From assembly GCA_030266465.1 (NCBI GenBank), contig JAJDIA010000003.1, positions 1-49,029 on the forward strand: a DNA stretch of 49,029 nt, read 5' to 3'. Below the pieces are notes generated by a model. It searched no databases. It was not told the origin of the DNA and saw only the letters and a list, made by a program, of their open reading frames with translations. This DNA comes from Parabacteroides sp. OttesenSCG-928-G21. Its GTDB lineage: Bacteria; Bacteroidota; Bacteroidia; Bacteroidales; Tannerellaceae. The translations under genes and the position numbers were made by a program. This document shows positions 33,051 to 43,031 of this stretch, piece by piece. Each line of letters opens with the position of its first letter. The stretch's first letter is position 1.

Positions 33051-34167
33051 AGATAATATCTCCGGCCTGATCCGCATTTACAAATTCAACATCCGGCCAT
33101 TGTTTTACGATTGCTTTTAGTAGTAAGGATAGTCTACTTAATCCCTCTTTTCTATTGTTTTCGTCTAATCCGCCAACAAAATTGACTCGATGAGAACTGA
33201 TAAGAGCCGGTTTTTTACATTTGAAAGCAGCATCAATCAGTTTTAAACAATGACCAACGGAATCAAAATTTAAATCATTTGTGGGTTCAAATACTGCATT
33301 TCTGACCAAAATCTTTTGTCCTAAAGAGTTCCGCTTCCCGGTGTAATTGATAAAAAATTTGTATCGCTCATCCCCTAAATGGCGTTTGATATAAAGTGCC
33401 TCATCCATATACTCGATCCCATTTTCAGCAAGAGTTGGATATAGCTCAGGGCTAATAATATCGCCACCTGCTTTAAATTGCCGTGAACGGAATCCGAATA
33501 TTAATTCGAATTGGTTTAGTCCCCATTCGATATTTCTTGCTAGCTCTTTATTCTCTTCGGATTTTTCTATACAATAAGGTTGCATGATGTTTTTGACAGA
33601 ATAGCCATTTGTGGTGGGAATCCCTACAGATTCGCATTCAAACGCCCACAATGTAGGTAAATATTGTTCTTGTAGCGCATCCATTAGTTTTTTTCTGGAA
33701 ACATGTTCTGTCCCGTGAAACATGGGATAAAATATATTTTTTGAGATACCTTCTTTCCATAATTCAAAAGCATGCTCATATCCTTTTCCGTATTTTTGCA
33801 GTGTTTTTGTGAATGGCTCTGACACAAATGCTGTATAACCGTTTGTTTTTATGGACTCAAAATCTGGATTACATGGATTCATAACTGCGGTAAAACAGGC
33901 GGAATTTCCTTTTGAATCCTTTGTGGAAGAAAGAGTTCCATATAATGTTTCCAAATCTTTTTCATTAGCTAATGTGTCATATTTACAAAATCGACTTTTG
34001 TCTATTTCTATACCTTTCTTTTTTAGATAATCAATCGCGTAGCAGTCTTTTGTTCTTACACTACCCCAGTCGTCAACGTAAAACACCACCAACTTGCGTT
34101 TTGTGGATTTGCCTATCAGATTTTTAAGATAAGCTTTGAAGGGAATATTTCTAATGTTATTACTCAT
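33037..34167 (-). CDS. Polysaccharide deacetylase-like protein, DDWGS type (copy 1)
   Basis: This 376-residue cytoplasmic-looking protein is a distant relative of polysaccharide deacetylases. Near the N-terminus is VVFYVDDWGSVR (Asp32, Asp33), then CKYDTLANEKDLE, FHGTEH (His151, Glu154, His155) and SSHRVNF (His326). The Asp plus His set could bind a metal as in CE4 enzymes, though the standard spacing is absent. It is clearly paralogous to the protein at 37638-38759 in length and motif order. It overlaps the glycosyltransferase gene by 8 bp. No signal peptide is seen, so any action would be on cytoplasmic lipid-linked sugars. Function is inferred. Confidence 0.8.
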   Translation of the reverse strand: MSNNIRNIPFKAYLKNLIGKSTKRKLVVFYVDDWGSVRTKDCYAIDYLKKKGIEIDKSRFCKYDTLANEKDLETLYGTLSSTKDSKGNSACFTAVMNPCNPDFESIKTNGYTAFVSEPFTKTLQKYGKGYEHAFELWKEGISKNIFYPMFHGTEHVSRKKLMDALQEQYLPTLWAFECESVGIPTTNGYSVKNIMQPYCIEKSEENKELARNIEWGLNQFELIFGFRSRQFKAGGDIISPELYPTLAENGIEYMDEALYIKRHLGDERYKFFINYTGKRNSLGQKILVRNAVFEPTNDLNFDSVGHCLKLIDAAFKCKKPALISSHRVNFVGGLDENNRKEGLSRLSLLLKAIVKQWPDVEFVNADQAGDIIYETI

Positions 34168-35308
34168 AATATTTTAATAGAGTTTTAACAAATAACTCAC
34201 TGTTTTGTGGTGTATATTTTGAAGATAAATTTCGAGCATTTTTTTTCATTAAACTTAATTCGTTAGGATTGTTTTTTAAGTAAATTAAGTAAGAAGATAT
34301 TTCTTCTATTTGTTGATCAGAATAATTCTGACCAACATTATATTGTTGTACAATTGATGCTAATTCGGATTCTTTTTTTGCAATACTTAATATAGATGCC
34401 CCTACTGCTAGATAAGAATATAGTTTACTTGGAATAGATAGAGAAGCAGAGGAAGAATCCATTGTTACTAATCCTATGTCTGCAGCTCCCATAGAAAAAG
34501 GTAATACTTCTGCTGTTTGAAAAGGCAAGAAAAGTACATTCTCTAGTCTATACTGTTTTACTAAATCTTTCAGAACATTTTTTTTTGCACCTTCTCCAAT
34601 GAATACAAAACGAAAATAATTATCTTCTTGCAATTGTTGAGCAACCTTAATAATTGTTTCGAGATTATGAGTCATTCCCATATTCCCAGAATATACAATG
34701 GTTAATTTTTCTATCAAGCCATATTTCTCAGCAAAAGGGTTCTTTTTTTTGCTTATAGGCATAAGATGCGTGTTATGTCCCCAATTATATATAACTGTAA
34801 TTTTATCAGTAGTAATGTAGTTTGATAGTACTCGTTGCATATCTTTACTTATTGTAAATACCTGTTTTGCATGAGTAAAAACTTTTTTATTTGTTTTGCT
34901 CCAGTATCTATGTAAGTGGGATTTTTCTTTTATATGATTGTGTGCAACTAACGAGTCAGGATATATATCATAAATTAATAGTGAAAAGTCATTTTGACAA
35001 AATAAAGGTATAAATGTGGTCAAAGGCGGATTGGATACTAGAAAGATATGATAATCTCTATATTTTGTCTTTATGGCAAATAAGACTTGAAAAAAGGCAA
35101 TAAGCCAGGAAAAGGATCTTGATATTAAGGACAAGCGGTTATATGATTTGATTTTTTTTATAATAACTTTTTTGTCCGGAATTGTTGGCCGAATATTTAT
35201 TTCTCCTGCTAATAAAACAACATCGTCATAATGTTTGGTAAATGAATTAACAATGTCTAACATTAGATATCCACTGCACTGATTAACAAAGACAATTTTT
35301 TTATTCAT
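34160..35308 (-). CDS. Glycosyltransferase family 4 (WbuB-like)
   Basis: This 382-residue GT-B glycosyltransferase probably adds one sugar to the lipid-linked capsule unit. The donor-side domain shows LTIVYSGNMGMTHNLETIIKVAQ (about 205-227), FVFIGEGAKKNVLKDLV and ADIGLVTMDSSSASLSIPSKLYSYLAVG (the conserved Ser-Lys region that follows the usual E-x7-E position). The N-terminal wording LVSNPPLTTFIPLF resembles WbuB-type transferases. It overlaps its neighbours on both sides by 8 bp. Donor and acceptor are unknown. Confidence 0.87.
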   Translation of the reverse strand: MNKKIVFVNQCSGYLMLDIVNSFTKHYDDVVLLAGEINIRPTIPDKKVIIKKIKSYNRLSLISRSFSWLIAFFQVLFAIKTKYRDYHIFLVSNPPLTTFIPLFCQNDFSLLIYDIYPDSLVAHNHIKEKSHLHRYWSKTNKKVFTHAKQVFTISKDMQRVLSNYITTDKITVIYNWGHNTHLMPISKKKNPFAEKYGLIEKLTIVYSGNMGMTHNLETIIKVAQQLQEDNYFRFVFIGEGAKKNVLKDLVKQYRLENVLFLPFQTAEVLPFSMGAADIGLVTMDSSSASLSIPSKLYSYLAVGASILSIAKKESELASIVQQYNVGQNYSDQQIEEISSYLIYLKNNPNELSLMKKNARNLSSKYTPQNSELFVKTLLKYYE

Positions 35309-36515
35309 TTATATTGATTTTATGATACAGGTCAATGTATTTTTGAAACTTGTCCTTCATATTGAATTCTTTTTCAGCTCTTTTCCTACAGCTCTCGGAA
35401 TATAAAGCTTTCCCGTCTTTACAAATGTTGATGATAGCATTATATAAGCCCTTTATATCTCCTTTTTCGACAACAATGCCTGTGTTTGTATCGATAGCTT
35501 CAGGACTGCCCCCTGTATTGTATGTGACGACAGGAGTCCCACAAGCCAATGCCTCTATATTGGTAGTAGGGAAATTATCTACCCATGTGGGATTGACAAA
35601 GACATCCGCTAAAGAATAGAATGCGGCTAATTCCTTGATATTCTCGGTTTTATCTATTCCAATTATATTGGTTGGTAATTTCTTTTGTTCTTCTTTTTTT
35701 AATCCCACTAAAAGTATACATTGTTCATTTGATAATAAATTACTTAGTTTTAAAAAGTCATCAAGACCTTTACGCTGACTCCAAACATTTGCTACCCCTA
35801 ATATGATATTTTTAGCATTTATCTTATATTTTGATCGTATTTCACTCTCTTGCTGTGGTGAAAAAACAGACAAGTCAATGCCATTAGGAATAACCTGCAC
35901 TGGATAATCTTTTAAAAAAGATTGTTTTACAATGTCTGCTAACCATTGAGATGGCGTTATGAAAACTATCTCTTTTTTTGAAGTGAACAATTCTTTTTTC
36001 CTATAATAATTCTGTTTCGAACGATCAAAAAATAATGATTTTGGGTAGGCTTTTGTATTTGGACAATAATTGCATTCAGTTTGCCATTTGTGACAATTTA
36101 CAAAATCAAAATGAGCACAATGCCCAGTTAGAGGCCAACAGTCATGCAATGTCCAAACAACAGGGACCTTTTTTTTGTTTAAATACTTAAATAAGATATC
36201 AATGTTCAAATAATACCCGTGAATATTATGCAAGTGTATGATATCTGGTTGTATAGCCTCTATCTCTTGAATGAATTTTTTTGTTGCTGAAATGGAAGAA
36301 AAACCATGATTGTCCATTAGGCGGGTTTGCATAATATGCCTGTAAACATCCTTTTCCCCGCCAATTTTTATGACCTTGTTTTTACTGTTCAAACAGCCCC
36401 TTCCATATCCAATGTAACTATCTATACCGGTAGTTATTGCTTGTAATCCAATCTGTTCTGCGATCCTGCCTGTGCTACCTTTGTTGAGCGATGTATTTAT
36501 TTGTAATAATTTCAT
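35301..36515 (-). CDS. Glycosyltransferase family 4
   Basis: This GT4 enzyme of 404 residues has the N-terminal Gly-rich NTSLNKGSTGRIAEQIG, the long insert with VVWTLHDCWPLTGHCAHFDFVNCHKW (typical of WcaC/Bacteroides capsule GTs) and QVIPNGIDLSVFSP. It ends with the donor motif EALACGTPVVTYNTGGSPEAI. Several cysteines (HCAHF..C...CNYC) suggest a metal or structural site. The frame is open from a TTG at 36524, but the ATG at 36515 leaves a one-base gap after the upstream gene and is preferred. Linkage formed is unknown. Confidence 0.9.
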   Translation of the reverse strand: MKLLQINTSLNKGSTGRIAEQIGLQAITTGIDSYIGYGRGCLNSKNKVIKIGGEKDVYRHIMQTRLMDNHGFSSISATKKFIQEIEAIQPDIIHLHNIHGYYLNIDILFKYLNKKKVPVVWTLHDCWPLTGHCAHFDFVNCHKWQTECNYCPNTKAYPKSLFFDRSKQNYYRKKELFTSKKEIVFITPSQWLADIVKQSFLKDYPVQVIPNGIDLSVFSPQQESEIRSKYKINAKNIILGVANVWSQRKGLDDFLKLSNLLSNEQCILLVGLKKEEQKKLPTNIIGIDKTENIKELAAFYSLADVFVNPTWVDNFPTTNIEALACGTPVVTYNTGGSPEAIDTNTGIVVEKGDIKGLYNAIINICKDGKALYSESCRKRAEKEFNMKDKFQKYIDLYHKININE

Positions 36516-36516
36516 T

Positions 36517-37641
36517 TTATGCAAAAATGTAATCTATTTTTGATAGGACTTCTTTGTCATTAAAGAGAGTTGCCCTCAATTTTGATAATTGGCTATATTT
36601 TTCTCTGGTTGCTTTATTCAAAATCATTTCTTTCATTGCCTTATATAACATTTCGTCATTTTGTTCAACCATAATTCCAAACTGTCCATTATCCACAATC
36701 TCTCTACACCCGCAACAATTTGTTACAATAACAGGTTTTTCTAAAATCATGGCTTCACAAAGGACTGTGGGTAACGCTTCTGATACGGAGGTCATAATAA
36801 AAACATCTGCCTGTTTAATGTAAGGATATGGATTTGATTTGAAGCCTTCCAAAGAGATTGCCTCTGTAATATCCATATCGTTAATCATTTTTACAAATGA
36901 CTTCTGCAGATGGCCTTTCCCTAAAATACTAACATGAAAATTTAGTCCGTCTTCTTTGAGCTTTTTTGATACTCGAAGTAGCCGATCGTATCCTTTCACA
37001 GGTAATAAACTACCGACAGCAATAAATTGGATACTTTGTTTTTGAGAAATCCTCAATGGCTCTTTACTTTTTTGCACCACTTCTGAAGGAGAGATCATAT
37101 TATAAATTACTTCCATTTTATAAGATTGACCATAGATAGATACGAAATCCTCTTTTGCTTCATTAGATACAAAAACAATTGAATCCATCTTTGAATATCG
37201 TTCCATTCTTTTCTGTTTATATCTTCCTTGTGTATATTTATAGAAATTGGAATTAGTAGAATAACTACTATGTATCCAAACGATTTTCTTTTTTATGTTG
37301 TTCTTAAATAATAGTATATCACTCCAGGCAGAATCTAAAAAAGAGACACCGACATCATATCCTTGAGATAGTTTAGATAAAATTCTTCTTTTATAAAAGA
37401 AATTAATTTCTAAATCTCGATATAATAAAGAAATAAAAAGCTTCTCCCATATGCTCCTTTTAAATAGATAGATTACATTATTTACGCCCTTTGGTATTTC
37501 ATTCAAATATTCTCCTTTTTTTACCCCAACACATAAATCAACCTGATATTTATTGAAATCAATTTTTTGTAATAAGTTGATCAACACACGTTCTGCGCCT
37601 CCACCTTTTAGAGAAGGGATTATAAAGAGTATTTTCTTCAT
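36517..37641 (-). CDS. Glycosyltransferase family 4
   Basis: This 374-residue GT-B enzyme starts ILFIIPSLKGGGAERVLINLL, a classic GT4 N-terminus. It continues with IWIHSS, VFVSNEAKEDF, the hinge IQFIAVGSLLPVKGYDRLLRVSKKL, and the donor-binding SEALPTVLCEAMILEKPVIVTNCCGCREIV. It overlaps the second deacetylase-like gene by 4 bp. It is probably one of the repeat-unit assembly enzymes on the inner face of the membrane. The sugar is not predictable. Confidence 0.92.
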   Translation of the reverse strand: MKKILFIIPSLKGGGAERVLINLLQKIDFNKYQVDLCVGVKKGEYLNEIPKGVNNVIYLFKRSIWEKLFISLLYRDLEINFFYKRRILSKLSQGYDVGVSFLDSAWSDILLFKNNIKKKIVWIHSSYSTNSNFYKYTQGRYKQKRMERYSKMDSIVFVSNEAKEDFVSIYGQSYKMEVIYNMISPSEVVQKSKEPLRISQKQSIQFIAVGSLLPVKGYDRLLRVSKKLKEDGLNFHVSILGKGHLQKSFVKMINDMDITEAISLEGFKSNPYPYIKQADVFIMTSVSEALPTVLCEAMILEKPVIVTNCCGCREIVDNGQFGIMVEQNDEMLYKAMKEMILNKATREKYSQLSKLRATLFNDKEVLSKIDYIFA

Positions 37642-38759
37642 TGTTTTGTATTTATGAACAGATCTGCCAGATCATCAGAGGCTAAAAATTCCACATCCGG
37701 CCATTTTTTTATTACTTCTGTTAAGAGCCTTTTTAAAGATTTCAATCCTCTATCTTGATTGTTTTTACATATCGAACCTATAACATTTAAGCGATGCATA
37801 CTTATAATTGCCGGTTTATGCCATTTGAAGGCGATTTCGATGCTTTTTAAGCATCTATCCACATTGTCATATTGGGGATATTGTGATGGTTCAAGATAGC
37901 AGTTTCGGATAAGATATCTTTGTCCGAATTTATTTTTTTGCCCCATAAAATGATAACGCCCTTTTTTGTTTAGAATTTGTCTAGTGTACAATGGAAATGT
38001 TTGATATATTGACCCCTGAATGGCTTCTACCCCTGCTTCATATAATGTTTTTTCAATGAAATCATTCCAGATATAACAATTGGCAATAAATGTTTTAGAA
38101 CGATAATGGAATAATTGCTCAAAAATATTCATACCATCTTTTATAGATTCTTTTATAAAATCTTCTTCTTGTTTGTGTGAGTAATCAAATCCTGCCATAT
38201 AAAAAGGATATCGATATGACGGTATATCAATTTCTCCCCCCCAAGTATTATATGTAAACATATTTAATGTCTCTTTATGGTCTCTTAGCAAGCAATTCAT
38301 CCATAGAGGGACGTTCAAATGTTCTCGTCCGTGAAACTGAGGATGAAAGATGTTTGATTTTATTCCTTGTCGCCATAATTCAAAAGAACGATTATGATTT
38401 GGATATTTTTTTAATGTGTCAATAAATGGCTCATAATAATATTCCTGAAATCCTGAGGCCTTTATTCTATCAAAATTCGGATTGGTAACTACCGTATTCG
38501 CAGTAATAATAGGGTGGTTCCCGTTTTTATCCTTAAAGGAAGTTAGTACTTCAAACAAAGCAGAAAGATCTTCCTCACTGGCTAAAGAGTCATATTTGCA
38601 ATATGGACAATTATCTACTCTTATACCTTTTTTTAATAAACTATAATATACTTCTTTGGAAGGCATTCGGATACTTCCCCAATCATCAGACTCAATAATA
38701 ATAATTCTTCGATTAATACGGTATCCTGGGATATTTATGATGTTTTTTTTGAAGTTCAT
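37638..38759 (-). CDS. Polysaccharide deacetylase-like protein, DDWGS type (copy 2)
   Basis: This 373-residue protein is the paralogue of the one at 33037-34167. The shared features come in the same order: IIIIESDDWGSIR (Asp25, Asp26), CKYDSLASEEDLS, FHGREH (His143, Glu146, His147), an FGQRYLIRNCYLEP region and SMHRLNVIG. Overall identity is moderate, so the two are old duplicates rather than a recent copy. No signal peptide is present. It may remove an acetyl group from, or otherwise modify, an amino sugar of the repeat unit; this is inference. It lies between two glycosyltransferases. Confidence 0.8.
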   Translation of the reverse strand: MNFKKNIINIPGYRINRRIIIIESDDWGSIRMPSKEVYYSLLKKGIRVDNCPYCKYDSLASEEDLSALFEVLTSFKDKNGNHPIITANTVVTNPNFDRIKASGFQEYYYEPFIDTLKKYPNHNRSFELWRQGIKSNIFHPQFHGREHLNVPLWMNCLLRDHKETLNMFTYNTWGGEIDIPSYRYPFYMAGFDYSHKQEEDFIKESIKDGMNIFEQLFHYRSKTFIANCYIWNDFIEKTLYEAGVEAIQGSIYQTFPLYTRQILNKKGRYHFMGQKNKFGQRYLIRNCYLEPSQYPQYDNVDRCLKSIEIAFKWHKPAIISMHRLNVIGSICKNNQDRGLKSLKRLLTEVIKKWPDVEFLASDDLADLFINTKQ

Positions 38760-38768
38760 CCGTCGTTC

Positions 38769-39719
38769 TTAGTCGAGTATTCTTTTTGGGTGAGTGCATT
38801 TGTGAAAAATATAAGCCAATGGGTATGATAAAGCATAAATATATTTGAATTTTTTATTTTTTATGATTTTAAATTGTGAATTGAAAGATTCCCCAATATG
38901 TATTCCTATTATTGTAAATTTTGCAACTTGTGATATATAATAATATGGGTAATAAAAGAGAAATTTGAAATCATTCTCTTCGATAAAATAGTAGCAATTT
39001 ACCATTTCATTGATATATCTGTCTCTATTTTTTTTTGTTCTTAATAAGCTATCGCCTCCATCTAAATAATAAATTCGAAAGATATTGTTTAATAGTCTTG
39101 TTTTGTATTTTCTGCCTATGGAAGACCAGAATATACTTTCACCAAGATATCGTAAGTGTTTTTTTTTCCATGTGTATTTGTTAAAATCAATACATTCTTT
39201 CAATTTTTCAACATTGCATGCTCCGACTAGTTCTCTGAGACATTTGTTTTTTAGCACTAATTCATGCCAGGATGCATCTATATGTAAAATATTAGGGTTC
39301 AGTGAAAAATTCCCATAACCAACTAATTCTCCAGTTTCATAAATAGTAAATCCCTGGACTTGTGCAATAGAATTTTCTAAATTATCTGCTTCAATTTTCT
39401 TCCATGCTTTATCAAGAACCTCTAATGCATTTGGTAATAATATGTCATCACTATCTATAGTAGTGATATACTTTGTAGTAACAATCTCTAAAGCCATTTG
39501 GAAAGCGGTATGCTTTCCTCCATTTTTTTTATAAAAATAGTTGATAGACAATTGAGCTTCTTTTTTCCACTCTTCTGCTAATTCTCTTGTTCCATCATTC
39601 GATCCATCATCAATAATTAGCCAAATGAATTCCTTATATGTTTGCTTTTTTAGAGATTCATATACTCTTGGCAAAGTTTTAATACGATTATATGTAGGGG
39701 TAAATATCGTATGTCTCAT
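38769..39719 (-). CDS. Glycosyltransferase family 2
   Basis: This 316-residue GT-A enzyme has the N-terminal signature IFTPTYNRIKTLPRVYESLKKQTYKEFIWLIIDDGSNDGT, and KNGGKHTAFQMAL. The metal-binding TTIDSDDILLPNAL (DxDD, about 89-102) follows. The C-terminal third is typical of Bacteroides capsule GT2 proteins. It probably adds one sugar to the repeat unit. It is spaced 9 and 12 bp from its neighbours. Confidence 0.92.
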   Translation of the reverse strand: MRHTIFTPTYNRIKTLPRVYESLKKQTYKEFIWLIIDDGSNDGTRELAEEWKKEAQLSINYFYKKNGGKHTAFQMALEIVTTKYITTIDSDDILLPNALEVLDKAWKKIEADNLENSIAQVQGFTIYETGELVGYGNFSLNPNILHIDASWHELVLKNKCLRELVGACNVEKLKECIDFNKYTWKKKHLRYLGESIFWSSIGRKYKTRLLNNIFRIYYLDGGDSLLRTKKNRDRYINEMVNCYYFIEENDFKFLFYYPYYYISQVAKFTIIGIHIGESFNSQFKIIKNKKFKYIYALSYPLAYIFHKCTHPKRILD

Positions 39720-39731
39720 TTTTTTGTATAA

Positions 39732-40841
39732 TTAGCAGAGTTTTAAAAAATCTCTTACGACATTTTTTATATTATATGAACTTATGTTTTTTATTATTAG
39801 TTGATCGTCGTAAATTCCATTTAAAAATTTAATTATTTTTGTTTGATCAAGTTCGTTTGAATATATAGATAATATTGGTCTCCCAGACAATGCATAGTCA
39901 ATTAGTTTGCTTGGGCTTTGAATATTTGTGCCATTTTCTAAGTTAATCAGAAAATCTGCCTGACTCATTGTTTCAATCAGCTCTATTCTAGGGATATACT
40001 CTTTTATTGTAATCTTTTTTTTAAGATTTTTGGATATGTTATCAAAATATTTATTTCCGCCACATTTGGTATAGACAATAAAGTGAAAATCTATTTCTAG
40101 TGTGTCTAGAAAATCAAGTAAAGAATTTGGTTCTCTAATTCCTTTTATAAATCCCCCCGCATAAATGAAAGTCGGAATATTATTATTAGGAGGAGTAGAC
40201 GAAACTTTTATTTCATCAAAGTTAAATCCTTGTGGGATGATTTTTATTTTGGACCAAAATTTATTGTCGTATCCCTTCTTTGCATCAACGAGAGGGATTG
40301 TTATGTAATTAACTTTTCTGAAGCACCATTTCTCGATTAATTTAAAATAAAATGGATATTTGAAATTTTCAGTTTTATTCCCTGTAAAAGGATCTCCGCA
40401 ATCTGCAACCCAAGTGTTACATAATTCTGGTTTTGTCTTTTTATTGATGATCGTAGAACATCCCCAATGGATTTGATGTGGAACGGCTATTGATATTAAT
40501 AAATCATATTTATTCCCTATCTCTTTCTTCAATGCCTTTTTCACCATAAAGACCAATTCTAAATCTGGATATGTGAATAAATAGAGCAGTATTTTGTTTA
40601 TTGCCTTTGATATAATTGACTTTTTTTGATTTTTACCCCATCTTTTATTTCCCAAATTTTTAATTTGCAGATTGCTGGATGATTCAATGGTGAGAGTGTT
40701 GAAGTTAATATTAGATCCGTATAAAACAACATGATTTCCCTGACGGATAAATTCCTTTGTTAATTCAATAATTCGCATAACTCTGGGTGAAGTCATGTCA
40801 TTGATGCTTCCTCCTAGTATTATTATTTTTTTTGATTTCAT
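39732..40841 (-). CDS. Glycosyltransferase family 4-like protein
   Basis: This 369-residue protein has a GT-B-like layout: N-terminal KKIIILGGSINDMTSPRVMRIIELTKEFIRQGNHVVLYG, then VADCGDPFTGNK, the hinge region IPTFIYAGGFIKGIREPNSLLDFLD, and SQADFLINLENGTNIQSPSKLIDYALSGRPIL. The last motif has the Ser-Lys and acidic spacing of GT4 donor sites, but it departs from the standard E-x7-E. The gene is very AT-rich. It is most likely a repeat-unit glycosyltransferase. Confidence 0.8.
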   Translation of the reverse strand: MKSKKIIILGGSINDMTSPRVMRIIELTKEFIRQGNHVVLYGSNINFNTLTIESSSNLQIKNLGNKRWGKNQKKSIISKAINKILLYLFTYPDLELVFMVKKALKKEIGNKYDLLISIAVPHQIHWGCSTIINKKTKPELCNTWVADCGDPFTGNKTENFKYPFYFKLIEKWCFRKVNYITIPLVDAKKGYDNKFWSKIKIIPQGFNFDEIKVSSTPPNNNIPTFIYAGGFIKGIREPNSLLDFLDTLEIDFHFIVYTKCGGNKYFDNISKNLKKKITIKEYIPRIELIETMSQADFLINLENGTNIQSPSKLIDYALSGRPILSIYSNELDQTKIIKFLNGIYDDQLIIKNISSYNIKNVVRDFLKLC

Positions 40842-40847
40842 GATTAG

Positions 40848-42113
40848 TTAAAATGATTGCTTGATATATATCATTATAGGTGTGTTGTCTTCAATGAAAA
40901 ATGTTGTAATAGGATTAAGTATTAGGCTAATACCATAATAGTCACATCCCATTCTCAGATCAAAAAAGATCGGTACTAAAAGAGATAATGATATGATTGT
41001 TAATAAAAATGAGTAGAATATGTTTATTTTTTTTTGCTCATGATAATATGCAAAGAAAAATATAAGAGCAGGAATTGCAAACATATTAGCTATTGCAATA
41101 AACCTTGCTCCAGAAGGAATTAATGACAACATATTTGCGATTCCTAAAAAGAATAAAGAGAAACAAAGCAGATTACAGAGGTATTTATTCGATTGAATAA
41201 TATTCTTTCCTACCGTTGAAATATATACTAATAAAATAGTAGTTCCCCAAGTAGAAATAAATCTTGCTCCTCTTATCAAAAGACTTCCTCCGTCTCTTCC
41301 AGCTATAAATGCTTCGACATAATCCTCGTTTGTATATCCTCTTACTCTAGGCTGTAAGAAATCAGGCAAATAGCTGGATAGTAGAGTGCGAATTTGTTCC
41401 ATATCTATACTGTTAATAAAAAAAGTAATGATAAAGAATAGTAATAGTGGTGTTATTTTTCGGGGGATGAATTTGTATACTAATAAAATAACTAAAGGAG
41501 TAAAAAGAGAAAAATGAACAAATAAAGAGATAAAACACCAAATTAATCTGGAGCGTTTACTTGAATATATATAAGGTAATGCCCCATAAACAAAGACATG
41601 AAGCGCAGTCCACATACGAACGCCATTGATTTGCCAGATAGGGCAAACTAAAAAATAAAAAATAATTAGTATCCAGACGATAAAACGATTTTTTGCGGGA
41701 AGTCGTTCTAACACAAACCACATATTCCGGGAATAAAAGAATCCGAATACTGTTGCAAAAATAGCAAAAAGCCACCGAGGATTATCTGTAAAAATGGAAA
41801 TAATATAGGTTACTAAGGGCTGATAGAGGTCAACTGATCCTCCTTCTACAAATAAAGAAGCAGTAAAATTTTCCCATGTTATAGCCTGATAATGTAAATC
41901 GATTAACCTTTGAGCATATCTTGTCCCATCTGCATCAGAACCTCCAACAGGAAAAATAATATGAATAATTCCTAAAAAGATACAAAACAACCAAAAAATA
42001 TTTTTTGCTTCCGGTTTGCGGAAATGCTTTAGACTGATATACAATGAAAATAATGGTAATATCAGTATGGAAAAATAACTTAATGATTTGGATAAGGGGA
42101 TGTTTCTATTCAT
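40848..42113 (-). CDS. wzy: EpsG-type polysaccharide polymerase (Wzy)
   Basis: This is an integral membrane protein of 421 residues with about ten to twelve hydrophobic spans. The N-terminal region SLKHFRKPEAKNIFWLFCIFLGIIHIIFPVGGSDADGTRYAQRLIDLHYQ resembles the EpsG family, with the charged SDADG..RY loop typical of these polymerases. It would join lipid-linked repeat units in the periplasm. The frame is open from a TTG at 42128, but the ATG at 42113 is preferred. It is the only polymerase candidate in the locus. Confidence 0.85.
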   Translation of the reverse strand: MNRNIPLSKSLSYFSILILPLFSLYISLKHFRKPEAKNIFWLFCIFLGIIHIIFPVGGSDADGTRYAQRLIDLHYQAITWENFTASLFVEGGSVDLYQPLVTYIISIFTDNPRWLFAIFATVFGFFYSRNMWFVLERLPAKNRFIVWILIIFYFLVCPIWQINGVRMWTALHVFVYGALPYIYSSKRSRLIWCFISLFVHFSLFTPLVILLVYKFIPRKITPLLLFFIITFFINSIDMEQIRTLLSSYLPDFLQPRVRGYTNEDYVEAFIAGRDGGSLLIRGARFISTWGTTILLVYISTVGKNIIQSNKYLCNLLCFSLFFLGIANMLSLIPSGARFIAIANMFAIPALIFFFAYYHEQKKINIFYSFLLTIISLSLLVPIFFDLRMGCDYYGISLILNPITTFFIEDNTPIMIYIKQSF

Positions 42114-42155
42114 TAATTTGTGTTGCAATAGAATTTTTTGGATTTGATATTGTTG

Positions 42156-43031
42156 TTAGGGTTTAAATTTAATGATATTTTTTAGTTCGTATTCTTCAAT
42201 CTTGTATTTGTATTTTTGAGTTTTCAAAATATATAATGCTCCAATGATTTTCTCGTAAGTTATTGAAATTGGATTCGCTTTGTCTTTCAAAATAATATGC
42301 ACTTCGGTTATTGTCTCATAAATTATTTTGCATATAGAAATCCAACCGTATTTTTTTGCATTTAATGCTCCGGATACTCTTAGTTTTTTTATAGCATATT
42401 TAGGTAATTTTCTGATTGTGTTTTCTTGCGGATGTTCAACTATTATTTGAGGAATGAATAAGAATCTTAATCCATTTTTAAATGCATCAAATATGAAAAC
42501 AACCTCACTCCCTCCATTTGTGATGGGATTCCCTAATCCAAATCTCTCATCACACAATAACCTTTTTTCTCGAACTCGATCTGCTTTAAAGGATATTTCT
42601 ATGGACATAATACTGTGTTTCCTATTAGTATAGAATATTTCATATGATGTGTCAGGATATTTTTTCTGATAAGGGACTAATGCTTTAAAAACAATAATAT
42701 CAAAATTCGGATTGTCTTGATGTGACTTGATTATAATATCTAAATATTCATTTTTATAAATAACGTCATCATCAGCAAATAGACATATTTTTCCTGTTGA
42801 TAATCTCATGGCATTATTGCGAGATTTGTTCACCCCTTTTCCTGTAATTTGGGAGATTAAGACATCATTTCTCTTTAAAAGACAGCTTGGAATTTTTTTG
42901 AATTTTTTTTCTGTTATTTGATGAGATATGATATATCTTACATCATTTCTTGCTGGAAGAAGTATGTTCGGTATATTATTAATCCCCCCATTTAGAGTTG
43001 AAATTAATATGTCTAAAATAGGGTAAGTCAT
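42156..43031 (-). CDS. Glycosyltransferase family 2-like protein
   Basis: This 291-residue GT-A protein has the N-terminal ILISTLNGGINNIPNILLP, GKGVNKSRNNAMRLSTGKICLFADDDVIYKNEYLD with the metal-binding DDD (about 91-93), and a late HPQENT motif. The family is seen in Bacteroidota capsule loci. It overlaps the flippase gene by 4 bp, so the two are probably co-translated. The sugar is unknown. Confidence 0.87.
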   Translation of the reverse strand: MTYPILDILISTLNGGINNIPNILLPARNDVRYIISHQITEKKFKKIPSCLLKRNDVLISQITGKGVNKSRNNAMRLSTGKICLFADDDVIYKNEYLDIIIKSHQDNPNFDIIVFKALVPYQKKYPDTSYEIFYTNRKHSIMSIEISFKADRVREKRLLCDERFGLGNPITNGGSEVVFIFDAFKNGLRFLFIPQIIVEHPQENTIRKLPKYAIKKLRVSGALNAKKYGWISICKIIYETITEVHIILKDKANPISITYEKIIGALYILKTQKYKYKIEEYELKNIIKFKP

